Below, piece after piece: positions 33,430 to 45,760 of a DNA stretch of 64,000 bases (position 1 is its first letter; each line of letters starts with the position of its first letter). This DNA comes from Epiperipatus broadwayi. Taxonomy: Eukaryota > Onychophora > Udeonychophora > Euonychophora > Peripatidae. The stretch is from NCBI GenBank assembly GCA_028023455.1, contig JAQFVV010012489.1, forward strand, positions 4,634,575-4,698,574. Direction: 5' to 3'. The notes beneath the pieces were generated by a model. The model saw only the letters and a program-made list of their open reading frames with translations, was not told the DNA's origin and did no database searches. A program made the position numbers and the translations under genes.

Positions 33430-35480
33430 TTTCTAAATAATAATAATAAGGGATAATAAAAGAGGTAAAAACTATGCTACTAAGATATATAATCAATATT
33501 TCTTTAGAATAAATTGATATTTATTTGGACTATAATGAATTTTATGTATAAACAAGTGAAGTCCTTTAATTTTTATTGATCCCATGAATTAGCAAATAAT
33601 CAGTTCAAATTCTAACTCTATGTTATTGTAGTTATTATTATTGTGCGATGAGCACATGATATAAAGTCATAGATAGGATTCTCAAGTCAATAAAGCCACA
33701 TTGGTAAAGTGATTGAACTTTCATCTCTTTTTCATTCTTTTTAAAAGTTTGAAGGCATAGGTGGAGTTTCCTAAAGTGAATTTACATATTTATGTGTATT
33801 GTGGATAAGTAGATGCTGTTAATGTGGTGTTGTGATTGTATTAGATATTGATTGTGATTATCAAAAGTTGTGAGATTTTTAAAAATATATCAATATCATC
33901 AATTTAATAATATATCACATATAAAAAAAGCATGCAGACATTACTCTGTTTTTTTGCAAAGCCATTAAAAGTACAGCAAATTGATGAAATAAATTATTAG
34001 ATTCTAAGGAATCTTACATTGTATATCTAAAATTGCTATTTGATGGGATTTACACCTATCATCAAATTATTTTCCACTGGGCAAAAACTCTATAAATTGG
34101 AAAAATAATTAGATTAAATTGAATATTTGGAAACTTTTTAAAAGATAAAATGAAGAATGAATTTCTATGTGACAAGTGTAAACATGCTTCATGGAAGTTT
34201 AAATATTGGAATATTAATGAGTGAGATTTTTATTTTCAAAAATATCTCAAGAAAAACCTTATAAAAAGTTAGTGGTTAATTATACCTTAACACCTAGCAA
34301 TATTAATGAATTTAAAATATATAATTATATATGTGTGTATGATTATTTATTTCTACAGTATATTAAATAATTTTTTTGCTCTGCACTCAGGCTACTGATA
34401 GACCTCACAGGCAATTTATAGTGGAAATAGACTTTGGATATGAGAACCAACAGTGAATAATACATAATAAATGATCAAGAACTCCTGCTACCTTATAGGA
34501 ATTGGTTAATCAAAGATTATATATTATTTTTGATACAAACAGTTTTTTCTGTCTTTTTGTTGCTGTCCCTTAGGTTACCATTGAGATCAATAGCTATGAG
34601 ACTCTCATGCTATAGGCATATCCTCATAATAACTGTGACAATAGGAATATGTGTTTGTGCAACAACATTTCTATCTTTAAATTTGATGCACAACATTTAT
34701 GATATCAATATATATTTTTTACATTGATTTTTTTTTACTTCTAGTCATTGAGAATTAAGAAAGTAATGATAGAAATAGTCTTAATAGGCGGCAGTCCTTA
34801 ATTGTGATCTTTGCTTGATGAAATTGAACTATTGATGAATCATGTTGAAACTGGATTTAAATGAAAATGGAGAATTAGTAAGTAGAGATTGTATATATAG
34901 TCAGACCTATTTAAGGATTTTCCTGTCTACCCTAAAAATGGAAGAGTCTAGAAAATATGGTCTATAAATTGCCTTTTCACACAGTCTGGCTAAGATGTCA
35001 TACCTGGTGGATTATTCATTTTAATGATGATGATGATAAGGATAATAATAATGATGATGATTGTTGCAAAGCAAAAGACAATCACAGTACTAAAGATTTG
35101 TACTACAGATTTATTTTTTTTAAATAGAGGTCCATGGACTGTGTGAAGATTACTTAATGCAAATTCTTCAAGACTATAATGGAGGGCCACACTTGTGGTA
35201 AAGGGTATATCAGGATATATATAGGTGATCTTAGTGGAACCTCTCCAAGACAATTAGAACAGATGAATAGATACAAGTTTTTTGGAAAGGCATGTGAGTT
35301 ACTGAAAGAAGAACGGGCAATGTTAGATTTGCTGTAAAATTTAATAAATCTTTTATTGCTAGAATTTCTCATTATATCAATAAAATGCTAATTATTTTGC
35401 ATAACAGTAATAGTGCTCATTTTATTAGTACTGATACATCAATTTTAGATTCAGAAAATTTAGAGAAAGGTCAACTTTTG
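33430..35480. other. AT-rich non-coding stretch
   Basis: No gene recognised. A short GAT/AAT-rich microsatellite lies at 35023-35062. Bases 35100-35350 may be the degraded 5' part of the LINE that becomes recognisable at about 35515, but I see no motif there. Confidence 0.45.
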
Positions 35481-35489
35481 TTCCTTCTT

Positions 35490-38400
35490 TAATAACATCA
35501 TTACAGTAATAGCATTAAAATATCACATTTTTCTAGTTGGAGATTTTAATGCATGTGTTGGTACAAATAATGAACACAAATCAAACATTATTGGAAATAA
35601 TGGTATTTGGCCTTTAAATTGAAATGGTTTATTATTGAATTTACACACAAAATATGAATTAAGTATCACAACACTTTGTTTAATCAGACAACCTACTATA
35701 GGAGAATGTGGATGTGTCCACATTCAAAACAATAGTATTTAATAAATTATATTATGCTTAGGAGTCAGAATACATTACATGGGCACATACAAGTTCAGAC
35801 TGTTGAACAAATAATAAATTAATACATTCTAAGATTAAAGTAATGGTTGCAATAAAAATAGATACTATTCTAATCTTTTTCACAAGAAAATTGACGTTTA
35901 TCCATTAGAAGAATTTACCATACATACTAAATTTCAACAGCTATTAAATGTTAAAATTGCTTATTTGGATCTTCAGGTTTGTCATATCATTGAAGCATGA
36001 AATTCTCTAAAGGGGTATTTATAGATACAAATAAATCTATTTATGGATTCATTAAAAGAAGAATCATGACTGGTTTTCTGATAATGATCATATCATTCAT
36101 GATTTAATTAAAGGGAAATTTGCCAATTTTCTATTTGGCAAGATAATAGATTAGATGTTGGACTTCATGTTAAATATAAAAATCTAAAGCCAGAAATGTA
36201 ATAATTGACTAATATGCTTATAAAGTATTGCTAAATTAAAACTGCAAAGATGCAGACATTTGCAGATCATGGTCATTCTAGATGTGTTTTCTTTATGCAC
36301 TGAAACCACCATATGGATCTGAAAAACAGTATCACAATCCTATTAAATCCAGCACTGGAACTCTCTTACATGATGATAATATTGTGTTTGACAATTGGAA
36401 AGTGTATTTTAATCACTTTTTGAAAAGTGATACAAAAATTAAGATGAAGATTTTCAATGATATATCTATTTTATACATTCATTTAGATTTGGATAAAGAT
36501 ATCCAGCTTCATTAAGTAAAACATCTTGTAATCTTAAAAATAAACAGTCTGCAGGTTATGATAAAATACCCGAAGAAAATGTAAAATATAATGGTAATGT
36601 GTTAACTTCAAAAATATTGTAATTTTTTTAGGAATGTCTAGACCAGGAGTGGGCAACTTTTTTCATCAGCGGGCCGAATAAAATTTTTGTAGCAAAAAAA
36701 AAATCAGCACCTAAAAATGTTATATTACTTAAATTACCAAATTGTCAATGTATTTTTTTAAAAAAAGTAAATACAATATTTAATGACATAAATAGTTATA
36801 GATAGTTTATATTTTATGAAATGATTTTTTTTTAAATTTTTTTTTTTAGATTATATTCTTTAAAAACGGAAATAGTTTCGTTACAAATCAAAGAAACAGC
36901 TTTATTTTCTATATTTGCAAATAAATACTTGAATATCCAATTAGCATTGAAAATGCGGTATTCGGCATCAATTTTTCTTTTTTTTTTAATTGGTTCATTT
37001 TATAGGCTATACATTACAGTAAGTTAAAAATTGTAATAATTAGTAAAGGTATAAACTTATTTATAAATATCATGTATTTATATTATTTTTTTCCATAAGA
37101 AGTTAAACCCAAAGGAACTTCGTTCGATTGATGCTACAATAATAATTAGAAAATAATACTCTGACGTTGCATAGAAGTATTTTTTAGAAACTGAAATTAG
37201 CATTATTTGCAAGGTGATTCCTCCCATATTTTTATATTTTGTAATATAAAATTGGTATTTTGGAAGTTATAATTAAATTTATGCAAGTTATGATAAAATT
37301 CTTATAATTAGAATTTTATATTTCTCATGACATTAGGGTAAAGTTAATGTTATATGAACATGCAAATGTTAGGCCTAGGTATTGTGGATTACAGCAAGTG
37401 TAGTCAGGTATGGATTTTCTATATTTAGGCATTTATGGGGCAGGCTTGATTCAACATTGTCATGGACCAGATCTAGGCTATGGGCTGGGTTGCCCACTCC
37501 TGATCTAGACTCATGAAGTAGTACCATCTAATCTTAGGGGGAGAATGGTCAAAGCTACAGTAATTATTATCTAATGTCAATATTATACACTACAGCAAAA
37601 AAATTTCAAGAATTTTGTTAAATAGATTGCTTCCAGTTGGAGATTGATAGCTACCAGAAACACAGTGTGGTTTATAGACTCAAGTAACATTATAGACATG
37701 ATATTTGTTGCCTAGACAAATACAATAAAAGTGTCAGATAAAAAACATGATTTATATTTTGCTTTTATTGATTTGGTCAAGACATTTTATTATAGTGTAT
37801 AGGGCAGGTTTAGGGCATTGTTTGAAGTTAGTAGTCATTTACCAAATGAATTATTATTATACAGCTTTTACTTGATGGAATGGGGGAAATGAGAGAAAGT
37901 GCTATTATTACAGGTGTAAAATCAGACATTTGAAATAAAAAGTGGTGTTAAACAAGAATATGTGACTTGCTCCAACATTCTTTTCAATTTCTATAACAAT
38001 AGTGTATAAAAATGTGTATAGGCAATTGAACCAAATAGCAATTAAAGTATGATACATATTTAATAGTGGAATTTTTAATTTGAAGTGATTAAAATTAAAA
38101 ACAAGAACTTTATCTTCTTGGATTCTGTATTTATATTGTGCTAATGATTGAATGGCTTTTGACATTTTAATAAATGATTTTCAGAATGATATTAATGTTT
38201 GAGTGCAATTTACTAAGATCTTGGTTTAATAAAAAAAAACCTCAAGTTCTATATCATCCAGAAATGGAAGAAAAATTCTCAGCAAATTTTAGCTTTGATG
38301 GCTATCAAATTGAAAATATAACTAGTTTAATAAAATATTATGATAGTTTTATAAGTAGAAAGTGTTGAGGCACAATGCAAACTCCAATATTCTGCTACTT

Positions 38401-38830
38401 TTAACAACTGAAAATATAGGGTGTTTTACTAGGGAAATAAGTACCTCAACTAAATTTAACAGTATACAGAACTGCTATTTTATCTAATCTATTGTATTGA
38501 ATTGAAACACAGACTATCTATCAATGCAATATAAAGAAATGTAAAATTTTTTCAATTCAGAGTGCTCCATAAAAATTTAAAAATACAATGGCAAAATCAT
38601 AAAAACAATGAATATATTCTTCATCTTGCTGTTTGTCATACTATTGACTTTGCTATTGCAAAATCACACTATCATTGGATTGGACGTGTAAAATGAATAA
38701 AAATAGGGAACTTCCTAAAGATATGTTGTATGATAAAACTTGAGCATGGGTTGAAAGAAGATAAAACCCAATTATATTATCAGAATTATTTTAAACATAT
38801 TTTATAGAAGAGTAATGCAAATTATTCCCA
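35490..38830 (+). pseudogene. LINE with endonuclease and reverse transcriptase, decayed, split by a hAT element
   Basis: Plus-strand pieces appear in the order expected for one LINE ORF2. YHIFLVGDFNACVGTNN near 35525 is an endonuclease block. NPIKSSTGTLLHDDNIVF near 36320 and AGYDKIPEE near 36555 lie at the RT entry. After the hAT insert come LNRLLPVGD near 37620, FAFIDLVKTFY near 37770 and GVKQE near 37945. The C-terminal block HWIGRVK near 38675 is followed by a Lys-rich tail. It has many stops and frameshifts. The usual YADD box is not preserved. The form of the C-terminus suggests an RTE/CR1-like clade, but this is uncertain. Confidence 0.72.
36644..37502. mobile_element. Non-autonomous hAT element (859 bp) inserted in the LINE
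   Basis: Perfect 14-bp TIRs, CAGGAGTGGGCAAC at the left and GTTGCCCACTCCTG at the right, are of hAT type. They are flanked by 8-bp direct repeats with one mismatch: gtctagac (36636-36643) and atctagac (37503-37510). The interior has no transposase. Next to the left end the gcgggcc block is a common subterminal feature of Charlie-like hAT elements. Confidence 0.9.
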
Positions 38831-38849
38831 GTGAGGTGGGAAAATGCAG

Positions 38850-40320
38850 AGAATAGAATATATTGGAGAGTTACAATTAGATATGATATTGAAGTTTTGA
38901 GAAAGGTTTTCTAATAAAAAACCTAAAAGTTCACACCACAAAATATTATATAAACATAAAAATGTTCCAGAATGTTTTATATGTGGACATATTTATTATT
39001 CACAGTTTGATTTGTATAAATATTGCAAAATTAATTTTTAAAGTAGTTTTCCCCCCTCTCTCTCTCCATTCTTTTTTTTGGAATGGTCATACTGATTTAT
39101 GAATGTCTGCTTGTTATTATTATTAAATAATTGTCTTATGAATATGTATATATTCTATGTTCGATATAAATACTTAAATCATAAAAATGCTTTTAGATAA
39201 ATACTTATGAAAGTTATTTAGAATAAAACCAATTTATAGACTCAAGGGTAAGAAGCCAAGCCAGATGTTTTAGTAACAAATTATAGTAGTTATTTCTAGT
39301 ACTAATTATCGATAAGAAATCATTTTCTTTCTAGAGAAAAATAGAAGGCTTCCAGTATTAAAAAGGAAATAAATAAAAAATTGGTAAGAGTGTTCTATGA
39401 TGCAAAAGAGGAGTAACTACTTTGACACAGTTAAGCATTAAAGTGCATTCTATTACTGCAACTCAAAAATTGAATATAGGTAGTTTTTCTCCATATCAGC
39501 TTTTGACATTAAGAGTTTATGTTTATGTGTAAAGAATTCATCATATTAATGGAAACACAAAGTCCAAATAGTTTAGAGTTTTGTGCTTCAATAAATAATC
39601 ATTCTCACGAATAAGTGAAGGTCTTACTTTATAAATTTACACAACCAACTTTTCATAATTTGATTAAAATTACGCTAGAATTTTTTAATGCAATCCTTAA
39701 AAAAATATATTTGAAAATAATCAAATGCAATAAATAAATTTTGACATGATCTTAGAAATAAAATGCGATAGAAACTTAAAAAATTGGTTTTAAGAGAAAA
39801 CCTATTATATGTGATTTTTTTTCCTAAGAAAAAATACTTAAAAATAAATATGAAGATAAAAGCTTTCTAAAAAGATACAAGAAAGTTTTTCATTTTGATT
39901 AACAAAAATATAATGGTAATGTGTTTAAAGATTTAGCACATATATTGAAAGCAACTTATTCATTAGAATATCGGTACTGATTGAATCATTATAGATCTCG
40001 AAAAAAACCCATTATAAAGTTAAATATTGTTACGATTATCCAAAATGTCTTAATGTTAATGTATCAAATGACTGAAGAAATGAAATAATATTATTCATAT
40101 TTCAAAAATGTAAAAGAAATATTAATTACAAAAATGTCATTACCGGTTATATAAAAGATATTCTTTAGTTTCACTCATATGAGTCAAGTGTGTACGTTGC
40201 ATTTCAAAGTGATTGTAACACAGCAAATAGGGCAGGCAGATTTGATTATTTAAAATAATGGATTATTGGAAATAAGAAATTGGCGAGTTATATTTAAATC
40301 GTGGCAATTTTTTATTTTTG
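38850..40320. other. AT-rich non-coding stretch
   Basis: No family recognised. Bases 39740-40300 include stop-broken plus-strand frames (for example YESSVYVAFQSDCN near 40180) that could belong to the PLE remnant downstream, but the evidence is too thin to call. Confidence 0.4.
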
Positions 40321-40336
40321 TTATGTTAACAAATTT

Positions 40337-40493
40337 AGATAGATAGATAGAGAGGGAGAGAGAGAGAGGAGGGGAGAGGGAGAGAGAGGGAGAGGGGGAG
40401 AGAGGGGAAGAGAGAGATGGAGAGAGATGGAGAGAGAGGGAGAGGGAGAGAGGGGGAGAGAGGAAGAGAGAGAGAGGGGGGGAGAGAGAGTGA
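40337..40493. repeat. GA-rich (purine-only) microsatellite
   Basis: A GATA start passes into GAGAGG-type purine repeats with almost no pyrimidines on the plus strand for about 150 bp. The tract could form non-B DNA (triplex). Confidence 0.92.
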
Positions 40494-40540
40494 AAACTAT
40501 TTTCTCTCTCTTAATTTGTTTATGTATCAAATCATGATGC

Positions 40541-40824
40541 CATGCTATATATTATGGTGAAACGAAAGCTACAATCAATACTAGACTGGGTCAACATATT
40601 TACACATTTAACAGAGCTCAGAAAAACAGCAACACGTCCTCTGTATTCTTGGAGCATGCTAAACAATCTGGACACAACTTCACACTCGCCAATCCCATAA
40701 TATTGTGCTCAGAATCAAATGATCACAAAAGAAAAATAAAGGAGGCATTTTACATCAATGGAAACATCCATGCCATTAATAGAAAGGATACTTGCTTCGA
40801 GATCTCGAAGAAATGGGCTATGTA
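40541..40824 (+). pseudogene. GIY-YIG endonuclease remnant of a Penelope-like element (family 2)
   Basis: The plus frame reads HAIYYGETKATINTRLGQHIYTF, then SVFLEHAKQSGHNFTL and KRKIKEAFYINGNIHAINRKDTCFEISKKWAM, and ends at TAA (40822-40824). YYGET, the Arg in NTRL, His in GQH, the GH pair and Glu in KEA are the expected GIY-YIG residues. It resembles the 7453-7760 remnant closely (YYGETKAT, KEA, NRKD). A stop sits just upstream (near 40535), and the Cys pair and RT are missing, replaced by the purine tract. Confidence 0.78.
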
Positions 40825-41028
40825 ATACTAGCTTATTTGAATATTTGTATTTGCATATTTTATTATACATTTTATGAAGGCTATGAATATGAGGCATGGA
40901 TCCTCAAAAACATTAAGCCGATAAACTTTAATACTAATTAATATCTTCTCTAATTAACAATTATATATTTTACATATAGTGAGAAGTAAAGCTATATTTA
41001 TGAAATAATATTTGTAAATTTGTTTCAT

Positions 41029-41123
41029 CAACATGTTTTCCAAAAACCATATTGTTGCCGAGAAAGAGAGATCAAATCTTCATAATCAGTTGGGGATAAA
41101 TTGATTGTTTGGAAAACATGTTG
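41029..41123. repeat. 16-bp perfect inverted repeat in the tail of the PLE remnant
   Basis: caacatgttttccaaa at 41029-41044 is the exact inverted complement of 41108-41123. The loop contains gagatcaaatcttcataatc, resembling the vestigial hammerhead block in the arms of the 7.2-8.0 kb PLE (tcataatca on this strand), so it may be a PLE terminal repeat. Confidence 0.6.
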
Positions 41124-41139
41124 CCAAACAAAATCAAAT

Positions 41140-41668
41140 AGATATAAATGGGTCAGAAACAAGCAACTGGGTAGTCCAGTCCAAAACTTTATTCTAGGTC
41201 AGGCCAGGCAGAAATCCAATGCAGAGGAGAGAAATCATTAATTAAAACTATTTTCCATTGTATCTTGTTTAGCTATATCTTGCTGACTGTTTTTAAAGTT
41301 TGTTCCAATATTCATTATAACATCCAATATTTATAATTTTATCTCACATAAGACAATCTATGTGTGGCTAGAGAACAGAAAAACTACAACCCCAAAATGC
41401 AGTCAGATCCAAAAACTAATGCTGAAATTTTCCAAAACCAGCAGTGCCTGCTTTAATAATGCCATAAGAACTATCTCAAGGTTTACTAATATTATATTTA
41501 CATAACATCACCGGAGCTTTTGAGTTCTCTCTCTGACATCACAAGTACCAAAGGGGAAAAAACCTATCTTCTTTGGAGGAATTAAAAAAGACAACCTTAA
41601 CTATATTAAAAGATTATCTACATCAAACCATGTTTTAGAACTGATTAAATATTTCATATGGGAATATC
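41140..41668. other. Non-coding stretch before the LTR element
   Basis: Slightly less AT-rich than average. No frame or repeat I recognise. Confidence 0.4.
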
Positions 41669-42114
41669 TTATCTGTCATATCTCATCTTGCCATCAGAAA
41701 TGGATTATCCCACATTTCTTCTTTATCTGATTGGATTGAGCATTCACTGCTACTAACCAATAGCTTAAAAAATATGTATAACACAGACAATGGTTAGTAC
41801 TGACCAGTAGGATATGATGCTCTCAGAATCTTATGGCTTCCAGTAAGGTTCCGGATCTGGTAATAAATAGTCAGTCTTTTTTGAGGCAAACAGAGAATGT
41901 TGGTCTAACCTAAACAACTGCTAGCACTTTCATTTGAGCCACTACTAACAGAGAATGTTCTATTATAGTCATTACAGTATAAGTCCACCACAATGAGACA
42001 AGTCCACAATAGGACTTGAATATGCAAAGACTACAGCAAACTTGAGGCAAGCTGCATATTACAGCCAGAAGAATCTTGGCTAAAACTCACAAGGTAAGAT
42101 ATTATACAGCTGGA

Positions 42115-42271
42115 AGTGAGTCCAGTTATTTCAGGTAAAACTAACTGTATACTAATTAAGTTATATGTAAGTGGCATTATATTTATTGATTGTGTAATCA
42201 ATAAATATAATGCCACTTACATATAACTTGTTAGTATGGAGCTAGTTTTATCTGAAATGACTGGACTCACT
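42115..42271. repeat. Inverted duplication (hairpin) in the 5' LTR
   Basis: Bases 42115-42190 (gtgagtccagttatttcagg onward) pair with 42195-42271 (ending gactggactcac), centred near the tgtgtaat segment at 42190. The 3' LTR has only one copy of this segment, so the duplication happened after insertion. Confidence 0.85.
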
Positions 42272-42305
42272 AATCAATAAATATAATGTCACATATAACT
42301 TAGTT

Positions 42306-42705
42306 CAGGGGTCCCCAACCCTATGCCCACAGGCACTATGGCGCCCACAGATCATTTTATGTGTGCCCGCCGCTATCCTAACATGATAAAAAATTATTTA
42401 TCTGATACAAATAAATTTAATTTTTAAAATTTCTTATAAATTATTGTATTATATTGTAATCAAATTGTAGGGCATACTATATTTTTACAGGGTAAAAATA
42501 TAAATGTTAATTATCTGTTAAAATTTTATTTTTGAAATAAATATTTTTTTTGTACATTATGTGTATTATTAACAATATCCAACTATAAATTTACATTGAA
42601 AAAATAAATAGTGCCCACAATCTGGTTGAAAAAAATAACTGGTGCCCACCACCTGGCCGGTATTATAGAATGTGCTCTTAAGTGCAAAAAAGTTGTGGAC
42701 CCCTG
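42306..42705. mobile_element. hAT-type MITE (400 bp) in the 5' LTR
   Basis: Ends CAGGGGTCCCCAAC and GTTGTGGACCCCTG form hAT-like TIRs. The 8-bp target duplication acttagtt is perfect (42298-42305 and 42706-42713). It encodes no transposase. The ends differ from the hAT element at 36644, so it is a different family. Confidence 0.92.
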
Positions 42706-43226
42706 ACTTAGTTAGTATAGAACTAGTTTTACCTGACATGACTGGACTCACTTATAGCTGTATAATATGTTACTAATAACTTACACTAATTCACTTTGAG
42801 TGTTTATGTTTTTGGCAGTTTGATTCTATAATTCATACCCAACAACAGAATTGACACAGTCAGACAAAAGTATTTATTTACCCTCATGACTGGAAAAATA
42901 GAAAATATGTGAGTGCACCATTAAAAACACTGGTCATAATAAAATAACTATTCTGTCTGATTAAAAATCAGATTCAGCAGTTTGGTAAAGCAAAATACAT
43001 GAGAACAAAGTAAATAGACTCATCATATTACATAATGGTGATTATCAAAATCATTATTCTGCCCAAATAAAAAACAGATTCAGCAGATTCTAAAAAAAAA
43101 AATTGCTCACAGATGTTATAGGCATGTCAATTTAAGGCTTAAATCATTCATGAGAGCTTTATTTGTAAGAAGTGATAGAAACTTGCCCTAGTGATTTGTT
43201 AGCTTTGTCACTATCATTCTTTGAAT

Positions 43227-43350
43227 AATTACAAACTGTAGATGTAAAATTAACAAATGAGTGGTAACTTGCAATCATTTCTCAGTTTTGGAAACAATTA
43301 CAAACTGTAATTGTAAAATTAACAAATGAGTGGTAACTCGCAATAATTTT
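43227..43350. repeat. Two-copy tandem repeat in the LTR element leader
   Basis: Two copies of attacaaactgta followed by gtaaaattaacaaatgagtg lie about 71 bp apart, just upstream of gag. Confidence 0.8.
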
Positions 43351-43386
43351 TCCAAGTTAAATAGAGAAATAAAACAATGACAAACT

Positions 43387-43773
43387 TTGCTGGCTCTATG
43401 GAAGCTTTTGATCCATCCAGCTCACCCTGAAGGTTGGTTAAGCTATAAAGATTGGTTAATATTTTACCTACAGGCTAACCAGATCAAGAAGTCTGAGGTA
43501 AAATTAGCCACATTAATGAACATAATAGGTCCACAAACATATGAGATTATAAAGTGTCAATCTACATCAGAAATGCTGGATGATCTAGGTTTTAACAGAA
43601 TGTTAGTGATTTTCAGAGATTATTTTTTCAAAACCTCTGACGATAATGCAAAAATATTATTTCAACCTCTGTATCCAAGAATAGGGGGGAAAGGTAGAGA
43701 GTTTGCAATAAAAATTTGTTCTTTGGTATTAAAATGTGAATTCAAAGATTTCATTGAATGGAGCATTTCATGA
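43387..43773 (+). pseudogene. Gag remnant of the LTR retrotransposon
   Basis: The 128-residue frame (true start uncertain, no clear context) reads WLSYKDWLIFYLQANQI, then KLATLMNIIGPQTYEIIKC, like the capsid region of Gypsy Gag proteins (W-xx-Y-xx-RL-xx-F, then LL-xx-IG-xx-Y-xx-L). Further Gag follows in broken frames. A zinc-knuckle pattern C-x2-C-x4-H-x4-C is visible near 44000 (PCY, stop, CDEQMHLYTEC). The stop inside the knuckle and frameshifts show it is inactive. Gag would package the element RNA into particles. Confidence 0.75.
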
Positions 43774-44023
43774 TCATTTTATTTGTTGCATAAATGATCA
43801 CAATTTAAGACTGAAACTACTAATAATGCCCTATTTAGATTTTGAAACAGCTGTATTTTAAGCAGTAATAGCAGAATCAATAGCTAGTCAGGCAAAGCCA
43901 CTAAAAATTGTTAATTATGATGTGCAAAAAATTAAACTAAACACTAGATCGGTCGGACACTCAGTCAGCTCAGATAATTCAGCACCATATAGTCTAAAGC
44001 CCTGCTATTAATGCGATGAACAA

Positions 44024-44631
44024 ATGCACCTTTACACTGAATGTTTGAACCACTGTACAATGTACATTTTGCAAATGAGTAGGAATGCTGCATCTCTGAA
44101 ATTAAAAAGACAGACAGCTGATATGAGAATGAAAAAACCCATTCCAAAAATCAGGAAAGACAATTGTAATAAAAACAAACAAGTTGACTGTATAAATCAG
44201 ATTAAAAATGATAAGTCTGAATCTATACACAATATCATAATTAATGATACACCAGTTACAGTGGAACTGGACAAAGTGTCTGCAGTGTCTATTGTTTAAA
44301 AAAGACCTGGGTTATTATTAATAAGAATAATAAATATAAGATGCATCCTAGCAGCAAGTCAATCACAGATTATCAGAACAATAAAATAAAACTGTTGGGC
44401 CAAACAACAGTTAAAATTACTATGCCTAACAAGACTATACACCTACCACTGGTGGTGACATCAGGTGATCATAGCAACTTATTAGATCATGACTGGTTCA
44501 ATCACTTAACTTTTGTAATGACAAAATTGAATCAGGTCACAACATTAATCAAAATGAATCAAATCATGCCAGCCAAGGACAGAACACTTCAATTCCTAAA
44601 CCTGAAGAGGTCTGGTCTAGATTTCATGTGA
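44024..44631 (+). pseudogene. Retropepsin-like protease remnant and start of integrase core
   Basis: VTVELDKVSAVSIV near 44255 corresponds to the protease active-site region (VELDTGS-VS in active enzymes), with the Thr-Gly lost. After a stop, LLGQTTVKITMP and LLDHDWFNHL near 44390-44510 match the flap and C-terminal part (L-x-G-RDWL). Immediately after, another frame reads KPEEVWSRFHV (44600 region), the start of a Gypsy integrase core (P-xxxW-x-R-x-HID). RT and RNase H, which should lie between, are missing. Confidence 0.65.
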
Positions 44632-45080
44632 GACACACTGACCCATGGAAAGGCAAACTTATAACCAATAGACATCTGCAAACTAACCTGTCAACCCTGA
44701 AATCTGATTCCAAGTACATACAAGAAGAACATAGCAAGATAAAAGTACAAATAGGCATTCAGGTGCTATGTAGAATGTACTATGGATTCACAAAATGGAT
44801 ATCAGCAGTGGTCACACAACTAAAAGGATTCTACACTGTAGTATTTCAAACAACAAATGGGTATCAATATCATCACTATCTAAACAAACTGAGACTAAAT
44901 CACACAGGGTTTAGTACATCAAGTGATGATGATGATTACCAAACTGAAAACAACAACAATCCAGATGAATATCCAGGGACAAGATCATCAAGCATGGGTG
45001 ATGATGAACAAGACAATAACAGCAATAAATCAGAGAAACCAACAAAGTGGACATGTCATCCAGGTCATCTATATGACTAG
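44628..45080 (+). pseudogene. Integrase C-terminal domain remnant, acidic tail
   Basis: The 150-residue frame reads LQTNLSTLKSD, then FTKWISAVVTQLKGFYTVVF and YHHYLNKLRL. This matches the chromatin/DNA-binding C-terminus of Gypsy integrase (K-x-FK-xGD-xV, KW-xxG-x-V, Y-x-V, RH-xxQLR), with the arginine-histidine pair changed to HHY. An Asp/Asn/Ser-rich tail ends at 45078-45080, close to the polypurine tract, as expected for the end of pol. Almost the whole catalytic core is absent. Confidence 0.7.
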
Positions 45081-45114
45081 ATTCTCCAGGGCTAATTTTA
45101 GGCAATGGGAGGAA

Positions 45115-45631
45115 TGTCATATATCACATTGCTGCCAGAAGTGGACTAACACAGATTCCTTCCTTATCTGATCAGTTTGAGCATTCACTGGCACTAACCA
45201 ATAGATTAACAAAATATAAATCACAGTCAATGGTTAGTACTGACCAATAGGCAGTGACACTCTCAGAATCTGATGGCTGCCAGTAAGGTTGGAGATCTGG
45301 TAATAAATAGTCAGCCTTTTTTGACACAAAAAGAGAATGTTGATCTAACCTAAATGACTGCATGTGCTCTCATTTGAACCACTACTAACAGTGAACACTC
45401 TATTATAGTCATTACACCATAAGTCTATCACAGTGAGGCAATTCCATGATAGGACTGGAATCTGCAAAGACTAGTACTTAAAGCAAGTTGTTTATTATAG
45501 CCAAATGAATATTTACTAAAACTCATGAGGCAAGGAATTAAATAGCTAGAAGTAAGTCCAGTCATGGTCAGGCAAAACTAGCTCCATATTAACTAAGATA
45601 TATGTATGTGGCATTATATTTATTAGTTGTG

Positions 45632-45670
<39 letters not shown>

Positions 45671-45755
45671 ACTAATAAATAATACTAATTTACTTTGAGT
45701 GTTCGTAATTTTTATAACTGTTGGTTTGAGTTTGCAATTCAGACCAAACACAACA
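45115..45755 (+). repeat. 3' LTR
   Basis: Begins TGTCATATATC immediately after the polypurine tract and ends caacacaaca before the TTATC duplication. Contains an (AT)n tract at 45636-45664 not present in the 5' LTR. Confidence 0.88.
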
Positions 45756-45760
45756 TTATC

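Larger units (their letters stand above)
41674..42847 (+). repeat. 5' LTR, enlarged by a hAT MITE and a local inverted duplication
   Basis: Matches the 3' LTR at both ends. It contains a 400-bp hAT MITE (42306-42705) and, just before it, inverted and direct extra copies of an internal segment of about 80 bp (42115-42300). These explain its length of 1,174 bp against 641 bp. Confidence 0.85.
41674..45755 (+). mobile_element. Gypsy-type LTR retrotransposon, internally deleted
   Basis: A 5-bp target duplication TTATC flanks the element (41669-41673 and 45756-45760). The LTRs start TGTCATAT and end AACA, and match along their length despite insertions in the 5' copy. A polypurine tract, ggcaatgggaggaa (45101-45114), precedes the 3' LTR. 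The internal part encodes Gag, a protease remnant and the two ends of integrase; reverse transcriptase, RNase H and the integrase core are absent. No primer-binding site could be assigned. Mobilisation would need another element's enzymes. Confidence 0.88.

Noticed and set aside
34530-34727. Hydrophobic 65-residue frame
   Set aside because: No family resemblance, no supporting signals; common in AT-rich DNA.
40321-40530. Ser/Leu/Pro-rich minus-strand frame
   Set aside because: Translation of the GA-rich microsatellite.
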